From NCBI GenBank assembly GCA_964521625.1, contig CAZFSM010000018.1, forward strand, positions 1 to 64,000: a DNA stretch of 64,000 nt, in the 5' to 3' direction. The position numbers and the translations under genes were made by a program. Under the pieces are notes generated by a model. The model did no database searches. It saw nothing but the letters and a program-made list of their open reading frames with translations, and was not told the origin of the DNA. Position 1 is the first letter of the stretch. Every line of letters begins with the position of its first letter. Shown one piece after another: positions 1-9,333 of the stretch. Origin of the DNA: UBA1444 sp964521625. GTDB taxonomy: Bacteria; Bacillota; Negativicutes; UBA1444.

Positions 1-2
1 TG

Positions 3-209
3 GTCATCCCGTTAAAAATCGTATTTCGCTTGGTTTATAATGGACTGATCGGCGGCATTGTGCTCTGGTTGGTCAACCTGATCGGCGCTCAGCTCGGATT
101 TGTTTTGCCAATTACAGTTTGGACCGCCCTGCTGGTTGGCTTTTTAGGCTTACCCGGCGTGGCGGTTTTATTGCTTTATTTTATGTTTATCAGTGGCAAA
201 GTCATATGA
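3..209 (+). CDS. bofA: BofA-like pro-sigma-K processing inhibitor, 3' part
   Basis: This is the C-terminal 68 residues of a small membrane protein cut by the window edge. The visible part has two hydrophobic segments, a conserved NGLIGG turn followed by LWLVNLIG, and a GFLGLPGVAVLL stretch near the end; these are typical of the BofA family. BofA sits in the outer forespore membrane and restrains the SpoIVFB protease that activates sigma-K in the mother cell. The assignment rests on motif resemblance and size, and the N-terminus is not visible. Its presence is the main clue that the host sporulates. Confidence 0.75.
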   Translation, partial: VIPLKIVFRLVYNGLIGGIVLWLVNLIGAQLGFVLPITVWTALLVGFLGLPGVAVLLLYFMFISGKVI

Positions 210-279
210 ATTCATCAGGCTTACCGGTAGTAGAGCGAGGGATCGACTGACAGGGCGGACAGAAGTAGGAGGCATGAGC

Positions 280-1467
280 ATGCATTTATCCTATCGGATC
301 ATAATCGGGTTGGTGCTCGGCGTCGCTGCCGGTCTGATTGCCGGCCCGACTAACGCTTCTTTTCTGATGATATGGGTTGCCCCGCTGGGAACGCTGTTTA
401 TCAATTTAATCAAGATGATTATCGTGCCTGTTATATTTGCTTCGGTTATCTGCGGCTCCGTTGCATTAGGCGATGTAAAAAGGTTGGGTCAGCTTGGCGC
501 AAAAGTGATTTCGTTTTATTTGATTACAACAGCGTCTGCTGTTGCCCTGGGGTTGCTACTGACTCACCTAATGCAACCAGGCAAAGGCCTGATCCTGCCT
601 ACGGGTGCGAAGGTGGCAGCAAAAGAAGCTCCCGCCATTTCTCAGGTTTTTTTTAACATCGTACCGTCTAATCCGTTTCAGGCCATGGTTAATGCCGACG
701 TACTGCAAGTCATTGTATTTGCACTGCTGATCGGGATCGGAATAGCTCTGGCCGGTGAGAGGGCCAAACCGGTAGAAGCATTTTTTAGTGGACTGGCAGC
801 AGTGATGTATAAGTTGATTGATCTGATCATGCAGCTGGCGCCGATTGGGGTATTTGCCCTGATTATGCCGGCTGTTGCCGTCAACGGCGCCAAAGTCCTG
901 TTGCCCTTGGCATCAGTCATCGCTGTGGTATATATCGGCTGTTTGCTGCATATGACATTTGTTTATAGCGGTTTGGTCAGTATTCTGGGCGGGATGAGTC
1001 CGGCCCGATTCTTCAAGGGAGTTTTTCCGGCAATGCTGGTTGCTTTCTCCACCTGCAGCAGTAGCGCGGCAGTGCCGATCAACATGAAATGCGCCGAGGA
1101 AAATCTGGGCGTAACCAAGGACGTTTCGGGATTTTGTCAGCCGATCGGCTCTACGGTGAATATGGATGGAACAGCTCTGTATCAAGGAGTGTGCACTTTA
1201 TTTGTAGCCCAGGTATATGGGGTCGAGCTGAATATGGCGCACTACATCACCATCGTTCTGACCGGAACGTTGGCCTCAATTGGCACCGCTGGCGTGCCAG
1301 GGGCCGGCTTGGTCATGCTGACACTGGTTCTGCAATCTGTCGGCCTGCCATTGGAGGGAATCGCACTAGTTGCCGGTATCGACCGGATCCTTGACATGAT
1401 TCGCACCACTGTGAACATTACCGGCGACGCTGCCGCATGTGTCGTAATTCATAAAAACGAGTCTTGA
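280..1467 (+). CDS. Dicarboxylate/amino acid:cation symporter (DAACS family)
   Basis: A 395-residue secondary transporter of the GltP/DctA (SLC1) family, expected to import glutamate, aspartate or C4-dicarboxylates with protons or sodium through the cytoplasmic membrane. The serine-rich hairpin STCSSSAAVP lies near residues 254-268 and the signature NMDGT near 294-298; the N-terminal half has the usual run of hydrophobic helices. The start is put at the ATG at 280 because TAGGAGG at 266-272 lies seven bases ahead; an in-frame ATG at 274 and a GTG at 193 are less well placed. Substrate cannot be told from sequence alone. It stands alone and is followed by a terminator. Confidence 0.88.
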   Translation: MHLSYRIIIGLVLGVAAGLIAGPTNASFLMIWVAPLGTLFINLIKMIIVPVIFASVICGSVALGDVKRLGQLGAKVISFYLITTASAVALGLLLTHLMQPGKGLILPTGAKVAAKEAPAISQVFFNIVPSNPFQAMVNADVLQVIVFALLIGIGIALAGERAKPVEAFFSGLAAVMYKLIDLIMQLAPIGVFALIMPAVAVNGAKVLLPLASVIAVVYIGCLLHMTFVYSGLVSILGGMSPARFFKGVFPAMLVAFSTCSSSAAVPINMKCAEENLGVTKDVSGFCQPIGSTVNMDGTALYQGVCTLFVAQVYGVELNMAHYITIVLTGTLASIGTAGVPGAGLVMLTLVLQSVGLPLEGIALVAGIDRILDMIRTTVNITGDAAACVVIHKNES

Positions 1468-1530
1468 ACGAAGCATTATCGAACATGGGCGCCAGCATCG
1501 GGTTAGTATTTGTTTATAGATGAGTTTTGG

Positions 1531-1562
1531 AAAGGATAGCTTTTGCCGGCTATCCTTTTGTT
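1531..1562 (+). terminator. Rho-independent terminator after the symporter gene
   Basis: A 10-base stem AAAGGATAGC / GCTATCCTTT with a short loop is followed by a T-rich run. It lies about 65 bases past the symporter stop codon. Confidence 0.8.
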
Positions 1563-1691
1563 TTGCAGGATTTTATCCACCAAACGGGAAATATGTAACA
1601 CGACAGCTTTTGTGAGCCGGTATACTGAGCAGGGGAATGCAAGATCAGGAAATTGCAGCAGCCTTTTGGAGAGAGGAGACGGGGACAGGGT

Positions 1692-2435
1692 TTGACAAGC
1701 GAAACGCCAATATTTGAGCTGAAACATGTGAGTTACCGATATCGACCGCACGAACCGGCATTGCTGGATCTGAACCTGACTGTGCAGGAAGGCGAAAAAA
1801 TCGTTATTTTGGGGCCGAACGGCGCCGGCAAGACGACGCTGGAAAAAATCCTTGCCGGGATCTTGCCTGCTGAAGGACGCTTCAATGCGTTTGGTCAATC
1901 GCTGACATTGCAGGATATTCATAGCAATACTACCAGTTCGGCTTATCGGCGTCGTGTTGGCGCTGTGTTTCAGCAAATTGACTTTCGAGTGGTTTGCGCA
2001 ACGGTATTTGATGAGATTTTGTTTGGTCCATTGAAAAATGGGTTGACTCGCGACGAGGCAAAAGAACGGGTGGAACAGGTGCTCGATTTTTGCAACATTC
2101 GCCGTTTGGTTAATCGACTGCCGCAAAATGTCAGCGGCGGTGAGAAGAAAATGGTGGCGATTGCCGCAATGCTGGCGGAAAACCCACAAGTGATGATTTT
2201 TGATGAACCAACCAATGATCTTGATCTGGAAAATCAAAAGTGGCTGGTGGCTGCACTGAATCAACTCAACGCTGCCGGCAAGACGGTGATTACAGCGACG
2301 CATGTGTTGGAAACTGCCCGCGAGTTGGCGGACCGAGTCTGGATTATTGGCGACAACCATCGGTTGATTGCTGATGGCGATGGTGGTTTGCTTGACGATG
2401 AAAAGCTGTTAACTGAAGCTGGAATCCTGAGGTGA
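1692..2435 (+). CDS. CbiO/EcfA-type ABC transporter ATPase
   Basis: A 247-residue ATP-binding protein of the energy-coupling factor (cobalt/vitamin) type. Seen in order: Walker A GPNGAGKT at about 41-48, Q-loop in VFQQIDFRVV, signature SGGEK near 148, Walker B VMIFDEPTNDLD near 168, and switch His in TATH near 204. Such ATPases normally work with an EcfT transmembrane protein and a substrate-binding S component, but neither is next to it. The start is uncertain: TTG 1692 follows purine-rich sequence (GAGAGGAG at 1671-1678), and an earlier in-frame TTG lies at 1653. It is probably cotranscribed with the Nudix gene four bases downstream. Confidence 0.82.
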   Translation: MTSETPIFELKHVSYRYRPHEPALLDLNLTVQEGEKIVILGPNGAGKTTLEKILAGILPAEGRFNAFGQSLTLQDIHSNTTSSAYRRRVGAVFQQIDFRVVCATVFDEILFGPLKNGLTRDEAKERVEQVLDFCNIRRLVNRLPQNVSGGEKKMVAIAAMLAENPQVMIFDEPTNDLDLENQKWLVAALNQLNAAGKTVITATHVLETARELADRVWIIGDNHRLIADGDGGLLDDEKLLTEAGILR

Positions 2436-2439
2436 AACG

Positions 2440-3072
2440 ATGACCGACTTTTGTGGCCGACTGAGCAACGTATTGAGTAACCGATCCTGTGATATTGAAA
2501 ATGAGAGTGATTATTTTACCTCGGCAGTGCTGGTCCCGCTGGTACGTCAGAATGGGAAATTGGGAGTGCTGTTTGAAGTTCGCTCAGCTGGCCTCAATTG
2601 GCAGCCGGGAGATATTTGTTTTCCCGGGGGACGGATAGAACTGGATGATGCGAGTCCCCAAGAAGCAGCCATCCGTGAAACCCGCGAAGAGTTGGGGTTG
2701 CCGGACACGGCTATCGACATCCTGGGACCCCTAAGCTATATGGTAAGCCCGATCGGCGTAATGCTATACCCGTTCGCCGCCTATATCAGGGACTATGATT
2801 TGATTCGACCTAATCACGGCGAGGTGGCGGAAGTCTTTGTCGCGCCGCTGGAGTATCTGTTGAACACGGAACCATTGACAGCCCACATGGAACTGGCGAC
2901 CCGGCCGTTGCCAGATTTTCCGCTGGAATTGCTGGAGAACTCTTACGCCAAGGATTGGAAAAGACGCACAACATATCCGGTCTTGTTTTACCAATATGAT
3001 GGTCATGTGATTTGGGGGCTGACGGCTCGTGTACTGTTCGGCTTTTTGAATATTTGCCGATCACTGAAATAA
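2440..3072 (+). CDS. Nudix hydrolase, CoA-pyrophosphatase-like
   Basis: A 210-residue Nudix protein. The Nudix box is visible at about 62-87 (PGGRIELDD...REELGL), and the preceding stretch with FEVRSAGL and PGDICFPGG matches the UPF0035 signature that marks the NudL/YeaB coenzyme A pyrophosphatases. These cleave CoA and its thioesters to 3',5'-ADP and 4'-phosphopantetheine. It starts four bases after the ATPase gene and uses the AGGTG at that gene's end as ribosome site. The family is well supported; the precise substrate is inferred. Confidence 0.8.
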   Translation: MTDFCGRLSNVLSNRSCDIENESDYFTSAVLVPLVRQNGKLGVLFEVRSAGLNWQPGDICFPGGRIELDDASPQEAAIRETREELGLPDTAIDILGPLSYMVSPIGVMLYPFAAYIRDYDLIRPNHGEVAEVFVAPLEYLLNTEPLTAHMELATRPLPDFPLELLENSYAKDWKRRTTYPVLFYQYDGHVIWGLTARVLFGFLNICRSLK

Positions 3073-3094
3073 GTTGAAAAGGGTGGCGTGAAAT

Positions 3095-3307
3095 ATGGCG
3101 ATGCAAAAAGAAATTTTTCAGATTGAAGGCATGAGTTGTAATCATTGTAAAATGGCGGTGGAAACCGCCGTGAAAATATTGCCGGGGTTGTTGTTGGCGG
3201 AAGTCAATCTGGCGGCGAAAACCCTTCAAGTCGAGTATGACAGCGAAAAAACCAACCCGGTAAAAATTCGTCAGGCGGTCGAGGAAGCGGGGTTCGAGGT
3301 CGCCTGA
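3095..3307 (+). CDS. CopZ-like heavy-metal-associated domain protein
   Basis: A 70-residue single-domain HMA protein with the metal-binding loop GMSCNHC near residues 13-19 and the expected beta-alpha-beta-beta-alpha-beta pattern, ending in EEAGFEV. Such proteins carry Cu(I) in the cytoplasm to a P-type ATPase or repressor. No copper ATPase or CsoR/CopY gene is adjacent, so its partner must be elsewhere. Confidence 0.85.
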   Translation: MAMQKEIFQIEGMSCNHCKMAVETAVKILPGLLLAEVNLAAKTLQVEYDSEKTNPVKIRQAVEEAGFEVA

Positions 3308-3411
3308 TTTCTTGACGCTGCTGAGCTGCTTTGATATACTAAATCAATGCTTCCCGCATGCGGGGGCTTGTTTATTCATGTCTTACGATTAATTCAGAAC
3401 GAAGGTGCCCG

Positions 3412-4926
3412 ATGGCTGCAAAACTGGAAGATCGATTACTAAAACAACGGAAACGCCACCGCCGGAAAACATGGATTGCCTTGACCTTGCTGCCGATTTT
3501 ATTAATCGGAACAGGTGTATTGTCATATTGGTGGTTTGGCAGCGGAAAACTGGCAGCGGTACGGCCCACAATTAAACGAACGGAAGAAGCGGAACATTTT
3601 ATCGTGCCGCCGAACAAATTGAATATCCTGATCTTGGGGGTCGATGATCGGCCTACGGAAGACGACCCTGGCCGCTCCGACACACTGTTGGTCATGACGA
3701 TTGATACGGAATCGCGTGAAGCCTCGATTATTTCAATTCCCCGCGATACCAGGGTAAAAGTGAAGGGATTGGGTTGGGACAAGGTTAATCATGCCTATCT
3801 GGTTGGCAAGGAAACGTTAACCAGGCAAACTGCGGAGAACTTTCTGGGTATCCCGATGGATTATTATGTCAAAGTGAATCTGGACAGTTTTGGCCGGATC
3901 GTTGATGCGATCGGCGGCGTATCCATCGATGTTGAAAAACGGATGCAGTATGAAGACAGCTGGGACCATTATGTGATCGACCTGCATCCAGGTGTGCAGA
4001 GGCTGGATGGAAGAACCGCGTTGCAGTACGTGCGTTACCGTGACGAAGAGGGTGACATCGGTCGGGTGGCTCGCCAGCAGAAATTTGTCCGGGCTGTGTT
4101 GGCTGAAGTTAGTTCGCCGGCGATAATTCTAAAAGCCCCCAGTATTATCCGGGAAGTTTTTGCATCGTTGGATACGGATATGCCGGTGGGATTGATGCTG
4201 GGCGTGGCCAGACAGTTCAAAAATGGCCTGAGTGGTGGCTTCAAGGCTCATATGGCCGATGGTTTGCCGTATTATATTGACGATATCAGTTACTGGATTC
4301 CAGACATGATAAAAACCCGCAAAATGGTTGCGGAAATGCAAGGCGTTGCCTTTAGCGGCAAAGTTGAAGCCGCTGCCAATCGTGTTGACGAAGAATATAG
4401 GCAAGCTTTGCCGGCCAATGCACATCTGGATGACGGGACTTATTATCCTGGTATGGATAAAGAAAAGGTCAAACCTTTGAAACCAGGGGAAAAGCCGCCA
4501 GCCCAAACACCGGTCAAGCCAGGGACTGTAGCGCCGGCTAAACCGGGCCCAACAACGCCGGCTAAACCAGGAGCGCCTACTCCGACAAAGCCTGCGACAC
4601 CGGCGCCGGCCAAGCCTGTTGCACCAAAAACCACGACGACTTCTGCAGTGCCGGTTCGAATGGCTACGGAGCTAGTTAATGCAAGTGGACAAACAGAAGC
4701 CAGTGACCGAATCGCCAGCATCATGGAAAACCGTGGATTTGAAGTGACTGGCGTGTCCACGATGGGCGCGCCGATTCGGAACACGATAGTCACCTCTTAT
4801 ACGCAGAACCCTTCGGTGGTGGCAAAATTGACCGATCTGCCGTTTAAATATGTGCTAAATATTTCGGAAGACAACAGCCGGGATATTCCGGTCAGGGTGT
4901 TGATCGGACAGGATTATGGCGGGTAA
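3412..4926 (+). CDS. LytR-CpsA-Psr family cell-envelope protein with LytR_C domain
   Basis: A 504-residue membrane-anchored protein. One transmembrane helix lies at about 18-42, followed by the LCP catalytic domain (about 70-230) with NILILGVDDR and the arginine-rich QYVRYRD...RVARQQ. A proline-rich linker of repeated KPG-type units spans about 345-407, and a LytR_C domain about 415-500. LCP enzymes transfer undecaprenyl-linked glycopolymers to peptidoglycan. The ATG at 3412 is preferred because GAAGGTG lies just ahead. The last 11 bases overlap the siroheme gene, so an envelope gene heads a tetrapyrrole operon. Confidence 0.87.
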   Translation: MAAKLEDRLLKQRKRHRRKTWIALTLLPILLIGTGVLSYWWFGSGKLAAVRPTIKRTEEAEHFIVPPNKLNILILGVDDRPTEDDPGRSDTLLVMTIDTESREASIISIPRDTRVKVKGLGWDKVNHAYLVGKETLTRQTAENFLGIPMDYYVKVNLDSFGRIVDAIGGVSIDVEKRMQYEDSWDHYVIDLHPGVQRLDGRTALQYVRYRDEEGDIGRVARQQKFVRAVLAEVSSPAIILKAPSIIREVFASLDTDMPVGLMLGVARQFKNGLSGGFKAHMADGLPYYIDDISYWIPDMIKTRKMVAEMQGVAFSGKVEAAANRVDEEYRQALPANAHLDDGTYYPGMDKEKVKPLKPGEKPPAQTPVKPGTVAPAKPGPTTPAKPGAPTPTKPATPAPAKPVAPKTTTTSAVPVRMATELVNASGQTEASDRIASIMENRGFEVTGVSTMGAPIRNTIVTSYTQNPSVVAKLTDLPFKYVLNISEDNSRDIPVRVLIGQDYGG

Positions 4927-5590
4927 GAGCGAGCCTTTGTTGCCGGATTACCCCGTCAACTTGAATCTGGCTGAGCGGCGTTGCCTGGTGATTGGCGGCG
5001 GCAAGGTAGCAGAGCGCAAAGTTGCTGCACTATTACAGTCAGGGGCTGCGGTCACGGTAATCAGCCCGACGCTGACTGGGAACCTGGCTGCCTGGTTTGC
5101 GACCGGTCGTTTCAGTTATAAGGCGGAGACCTTTTCACCGGTAGATGTGCAGGGATATCTTTTGGTTCTGTGCACTACTGACTCGCCTGAGGTGAACGAG
5201 CAGGCAGCGCTTCTTGCCAAAGCAGCCGGTGCGTTGGTGAATGTTGCTGATTGTCCAGAGTTGTGCGACTTTACAATTCCGGCGCGGTTATTGCAGGGTG
5301 ATTTGTCCATTACTGTTTCTACTGGCGGCCAGAGCCCGGCTTTGGCTCGAGTTTTGCGCGATGAACTGGCTACGCAATATGGGCAGGAATATGCCGATTA
5401 TCTGGAAATTGTCGCCCGCTTGCGCCGAGAATGGCAGGTTACGTGCGGGTCGAGTGGAGAACGCTGTCGCAGGTGGAGTGAAGTGAAGGTGTTCGACCCC
5501 GAGGTGCTGGAAATGCTCCGACAGGGTCGGCATGAAGAGGCGGAGGTCAAATTCAGGCATGATATTGGCTGTACTGGGACTCAATCATAA
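4916..5590 (+). CDS. Precorrin-2 dehydrogenase / sirohydrochlorin ferrochelatase
   Basis: A 224-residue protein of the CysG N-terminal/Met8 type. It oxidises precorrin-2 to sirohydrochlorin with NAD+ and may insert iron to form siroheme. The Rossmann motif GGGKVAERK lies near residues 27-35, the NVADCPELCDF region near 105, and the conserved STGGQSPALAR near 138. It overlaps the upstream LCP gene by 11 bases and the downstream hemA by 32. Siroheme is the cofactor of DsrAB encoded about 9 kb downstream, which gives the gene a clear role here. Confidence 0.87.
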   Translation: MAGKSEPLLPDYPVNLNLAERRCLVIGGGKVAERKVAALLQSGAAVTVISPTLTGNLAAWFATGRFSYKAETFSPVDVQGYLLVLCTTDSPEVNEQAALLAKAAGALVNVADCPELCDFTIPARLLQGDLSITVSTGGQSPALARVLRDELATQYGQEYADYLEIVARLRREWQVTCGSSGERCRRWSEVKVFDPEVLEMLRQGRHEEAEVKFRHDIGCTGTQS

Positions 5591-6881
5591 AACTGCTCCC
5601 GTAGATATCCGCGAATGTCTTGCTTGCCCGGAAGATACTGTAAAGCAGGCTTTGCGGCGATTGGAAGAACACGAAGATATTCTCGAATGCGTAGTGTTGT
5701 CGACTTGTAACCGAACCGAAGTTTATGCAGTGCTGGATGACGTCGAAGATCCTCCGGCGACGCTGCAGGATTTCCTAGCGCGACTGTCCGGACCGGAAGG
5801 CTATACGATTGCGCCTGAGTATTTGTTCTATCATGCGGGAGATGAGTGCATCCGCCATCTGTTCCGGGTCGCCGGCAGCATTGATTCGTTGGTCATTGGT
5901 GAAGGGCAGATTCTCAGCCAGGTCAAAAAGGCTTATCTGGTTGCTAAAGATTGCGGCACGACGTCGACAGTGCTGAACACGTTGTTTCATCGGGCCATAG
6001 CCGCAGGAAAGAAAATTCGCACCGAAACCCGGATTGCCTTTAGTGCTGTATCGGTCAGCTATGCCGCGGTAGAATTGGCGAAAAATCTTCTGGGGGACTT
6101 ATCTGCTGCCAGTGTCATGATCCTCGGCGCTGGTGAAATGAGTGAGCTGACAGCCCGTCACCTGGTCGCCAGCGGCGTGAAGACTGTTTTTGTCTCCAAT
6201 CGAAACCACAATCGGGCCGAAGAATTAGCGCAAAAGTTTCAGGGCGAGGCCGTTCCGTTTGAAAAATTCATGAAATGGGCTGCCCAAACCGATATCATCA
6301 TCGCTTCAACTGGTGCGCCGCACTACATCGTGCGTGCACTGGATGTCGCCCATATTATGCCGCAGCGGAATGGCCGCCCGCTAATATTTATCGACATCGC
6401 CGTACCGCGTGATGTGGAACCGGAAGTGGCGGTGATTGCCGGCGTCAGCCTTTATAACATCGACAGCCTGAATGCGGTGGTCGATTCCAATCAACGTGAT
6501 CGCCTAAAGGAAGCCCGCAAAGCGGAAAAAATTCTTGAAGCGGAGGCTAAAGAGCTGATCGACCGGTTCCGCTACCTTTCCTATCAACCCGTGCTCAGTC
6601 AGATGAAAGACAAGGCCGAACTGATCCGTCAACGCGAAATCAAAAGGGCGTTGGCCAAATTGCCGGAGCTCGGCGCCGATGACCGGAGGATCATGGAAAA
6701 CATGTCCCGCATGTTGGTGCGAAAATTGTTGCGCGATCCGGTGATCTGCACCAATGAAGCAGCGGCCCGCGGTGAAGAAGAAGCCTGCGTTCAGGCACTG
6801 ACACGGCTGTTTAAATTGAATGAGTTAGGAGCGCCAACACACTGTGAAATCAAAAATAATCGTAGGCACGCGCGGAAGTAA
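5559..6881 (+). CDS. hemA: Glutamyl-tRNA reductase
   Basis: A 440-residue enzyme that reduces glutamyl-tRNA(Glu) to glutamate-1-semialdehyde, the first committed step of the C5 tetrapyrrole pathway. The nucleophile motif STCNRTEVY lies near residues 48-56 and the GEGQILSQVK motif near 110. The NADPH-binding segment VMILGAGEMSEL comes in the middle and the C-terminal helical dimerisation domain closes the protein. The ATG at 5559 has GGAGGT 11 bases ahead. Its 3' end runs 38 bases into hemC, suggesting tight translational coupling. Confidence 0.93.
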   Translation: MILAVLGLNHKTAPVDIRECLACPEDTVKQALRRLEEHEDILECVVLSTCNRTEVYAVLDDVEDPPATLQDFLARLSGPEGYTIAPEYLFYHAGDECIRHLFRVAGSIDSLVIGEGQILSQVKKAYLVAKDCGTTSTVLNTLFHRAIAAGKKIRTETRIAFSAVSVSYAAVELAKNLLGDLSAASVMILGAGEMSELTARHLVASGVKTVFVSNRNHNRAEELAQKFQGEAVPFEKFMKWAAQTDIIIASTGAPHYIVRALDVAHIMPQRNGRPLIFIDIAVPRDVEPEVAVIAGVSLYNIDSLNAVVDSNQRDRLKEARKAEKILEAEAKELIDRFRYLSYQPVLSQMKDKAELIRQREIKRALAKLPELGADDRRIMENMSRMLVRKLLRDPVICTNEAAARGEEEACVQALTRLFKLNELGAPTHCEIKNNRRHARK

Positions 6882-7770
6882 ACTGGCCCTCTGGCAAGCT
6901 GGACACATTGCGGATCGGCTGCGCCAACTCAATCCAGGACTGACTGTCGAATTGAAACGAATCGTGACTACCGGCGACAAGATTTTGGACGTGCCGTTGG
7001 CAAAAATTGGCGGTAAGGCGCTGTTTACCAAAGAACTTGAACTGGCGATGCTGGCCGGTGAAATTGACCTGGCCGTGCATAGCCTCAAGGATATGCCGAC
7101 CGAATTGCCGGCGGGGCTAATTTTGGCGGCAACCAGTGAACGAATGGATCCGCATGATGCATTTGTCAGCCGCAAATATCGCTGTGTGGATGAATTGCCG
7201 CAGGGCGCTTCAGTAGGAACATCGAGTTTGCGCCGTAAAGCCCAATTGCTGCGGTTAAGACCAGACTTGAAAATCGACAGCCTGCGCGGCAACCTCGATA
7301 CCCGGCTGGAAAAACTGGATGACGGGCATTTTGACGCGATTGTACTGGCGGCGGCCGGTTTGCGACGTTTGGGTTGGAGTGCTCGGATCACCGATCTGTT
7401 ATCGCCGGAAGAATGTCTGCCGGCAGTGGGGCAGGGTGTACTGGCAATTGAAACTCGGGCCGACGATCCCGATTTGCAGCCGTCGATGGCTCTGCTTAAT
7501 CATGCGCCGACCCGGGCCTGCGTGACAGCAGAACGCAAGTTTCTCGAGGTTGTGCAAGGCGGTTGTCAGACGCCGATAGGTGTTTATGGGCGCATTGACG
7601 CAGGGAAACTGGTTTTAAAAGCACGGATTTTATCGCTTGACGGAACTCTTTGCATCGAAGGCGTATCAACTGGTGATCCGGCGAACGCCGAAGCAATGGG
7701 GCAAGCATTGGCGGAGCAACTGTTAAATGATGGAGCGCGGCAAATTTTGGCTGAGATCGGTTTGGACTAA
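6844..7770 (+). CDS. hemC: Porphobilinogen deaminase
   Basis: A 308-residue hydroxymethylbilane synthase that joins four porphobilinogen units. It begins with a GTG (KSKIIVGTRGSKLALWQ follows), and shows the AVHSLKDMP motif near 79 and the dipyrromethane cofactor cysteine at residue 241 in GGCQTPIG. Length is normal for the family. It sits between hemA and the cobA-hemD fusion. Confidence 0.94.
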   Translation: MKSKIIVGTRGSKLALWQAGHIADRLRQLNPGLTVELKRIVTTGDKILDVPLAKIGGKALFTKELELAMLAGEIDLAVHSLKDMPTELPAGLILAATSERMDPHDAFVSRKYRCVDELPQGASVGTSSLRRKAQLLRLRPDLKIDSLRGNLDTRLEKLDDGHFDAIVLAAAGLRRLGWSARITDLLSPEECLPAVGQGVLAIETRADDPDLQPSMALLNHAPTRACVTAERKFLEVVQGGCQTPIGVYGRIDAGKLVLKARILSLDGTLCIEGVSTGDPANAEAMGQALAEQLLNDGARQILAEIGLD

Positions 7771-7803
7771 ACCGGACCGCCACCGAAGATGGGAGCGAGT
7801 GCA

Positions 7804-9333
7804 TTGATAAAAGGCAAAGTAGTACTTGCAGGCGCCGGTCCTGGCGATCCGGGGCTGATCAGCAGCCGGGCTATGGAATGTATCCGGCAGGCCGATGCGA
7901 TTGTATACGACCGTTTGGTGTCACCCCGCCTAGTTGCGATGGCGCGGCCTGATGCCGAGCTGGTTTATGTGGGCAAGGCGTCCAATCGTCATACGCTGAA
8001 GCAGGAAGAAATCAATGCGTTGCTGGTGCGTCTGGCTCAGGAGAACAAAGCGGTATTGCGCCTAAAAGGCGGTGACCCGTTTGTGTTCGGCCGCGGCGGA
8101 GAAGAAGCGTTGGTGCTGCGTGAACACGGTATTAGTTTTGAAATCATTCCCGGCATCACCTCGGCGATTGCCGTGGCAGCCTATGCTGGTATTCCGGTGA
8201 CGCATCGCGCGATCGCCACTTCGTTTGCTGTGGTGACCGGCCATGAAGATCCGGAAAAAACCGAATCAGGCATGCAATGGGACAAACTGGCCACAGCGGT
8301 CGATACACTAGTTTTTTTGATGGGTGTGGAGAATCTGCCTCATATCACGACCCAGCTGATTGCTAATGGACGGGCCGCTGACACGCCAGCCGCCGTCATC
8401 CGTTGGGGTACGACCCCGCAGCAGAAAACCCTGATTACGACAGTTGGCAATGCGGTTGCCGATGTGGCGGCGCAGGGAATGACCCCGCCAGCGATTTTTG
8501 TTGTCGGCCAGGTCGTGAATTTGCGGGAAGGTCTGCGCTGGTTCGACACCCGCCCGCTTTTCGGTCAGCGGATTCTGGTGACCCGCGCCCGTGAACAGGC
8601 CAGCCGGCTTACAGAGGAACTGGAAGCGGCAGGGGCGCATTGCGTGGAAGCACCGACGATCCGGATTACCGAACCGGACAGTTTTGCGGCACTGGATGAG
8701 GCGATTATGGAGATCAATCGCTATACCTGGCTTGCCTTCACCAGCCCAAATGGGGTTAAGGCTTTCTTCAGCCGGCTGAAATTGCAGGGCAAAGACGCCC
8801 GTTATCTTGGACAACTCAAATTCGCCGTTATCGGTTCCGAGACCGCCGCAGAACTTGAACGCTACGGTATTGTTGCCGACGTGGTGCCGGCGGAGTTCCG
8901 AGCGGAAGCGGTCGTGGCGGCACTCGCGGGCAAGGTCGGTCGGCAGGACCGGGTATTGATTGCTCGGGCTGCCGAAGCAAGGGAAGTATTGCCACAGGAA
9001 CTAATTCGCTTTGGGGCAGCGGTGGATGTCGTGCCGGTGTATAAAACCGTGCTTGGTGATGCCGATTCGGGCCAGTTGACTGAAATGTTGGCGTTGGGTG
9101 AAATCGATATGGTGACGTTCACCAGTTCTTCGACGGTGACCAACCTGCTGGCGATTCTCGGCGGCAAAGCGAAAGAGCTGTTAAGCAACGTGAAAATTGC
9201 CTGCATCGGACCAGTGACTGCCGATACCTGCCGCGAAAACGAGCTGCAACCGACGGTGGTGGCGACTGAATACACGATCAAAGGCCTGGCGGAAAGCATC
9301 ATTCGCGAAATTGGAGGGGAACAGCATGCGTGA
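7804..9333 (+). CDS. cobA-hemD: Uroporphyrinogen-III C-methyltransferase / uroporphyrinogen-III synthase fusion
   Basis: A bifunctional protein of about 509 residues. The N-terminal half is SUMT (CobA), with GAGPGDPGL at the start and GDPFVFGRGGEE near residue 90-100, and makes precorrin-2 by SAM-dependent methylation. The C-terminal half, from about residue 245 (ILVTRAREQASRLT), is a HemD domain that closes and inverts hydroxymethylbilane to uroporphyrinogen III. This fusion is common in Firmicutes. The TTG at 7804 is preferred because GGGAG lies about eight bases ahead; an in-frame ATG at 7789 has no clear ribosome site. Confidence 0.9.
   Translation: MIKGKVVLAGAGPGDPGLISSRAMECIRQADAIVYDRLVSPRLVAMARPDAELVYVGKASNRHTLKQEEINALLVRLAQENKAVLRLKGGDPFVFGRGGEEALVLREHGISFEIIPGITSAIAVAAYAGIPVTHRAIATSFAVVTGHEDPEKTESGMQWDKLATAVDTLVFLMGVENLPHITTQLIANGRAADTPAAVIRWGTTPQQKTLITTVGNAVADVAAQGMTPPAIFVVGQVVNLREGLRWFDTRPLFGQRILVTRAREQASRLTEELEAAGAHCVEAPTIRITEPDSFAALDEAIMEINRYTWLAFTSPNGVKAFFSRLKLQGKDARYLGQLKFAVIGSETAAELERYGIVADVVPAEFRAEAVVAALAGKVGRQDRVLIARAAEAREVLPQELIRFGAAVDVVPVYKTVLGDADSGQLTEMLALGEIDMVTFTSSSTVTNLLAILGGKAKELLSNVKIACIGPVTADTCRENELQPTVVATEYTIKGLAESIIREIGGEQHA

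Noticed and set aside
1503..2360. A 285-codon minus-strand open frame opposite the CbiO-type ATPase gene.
   Set aside because: The plus strand shows every ABC ATPase motif in order; the antisense product has no domain pattern and no start signal.
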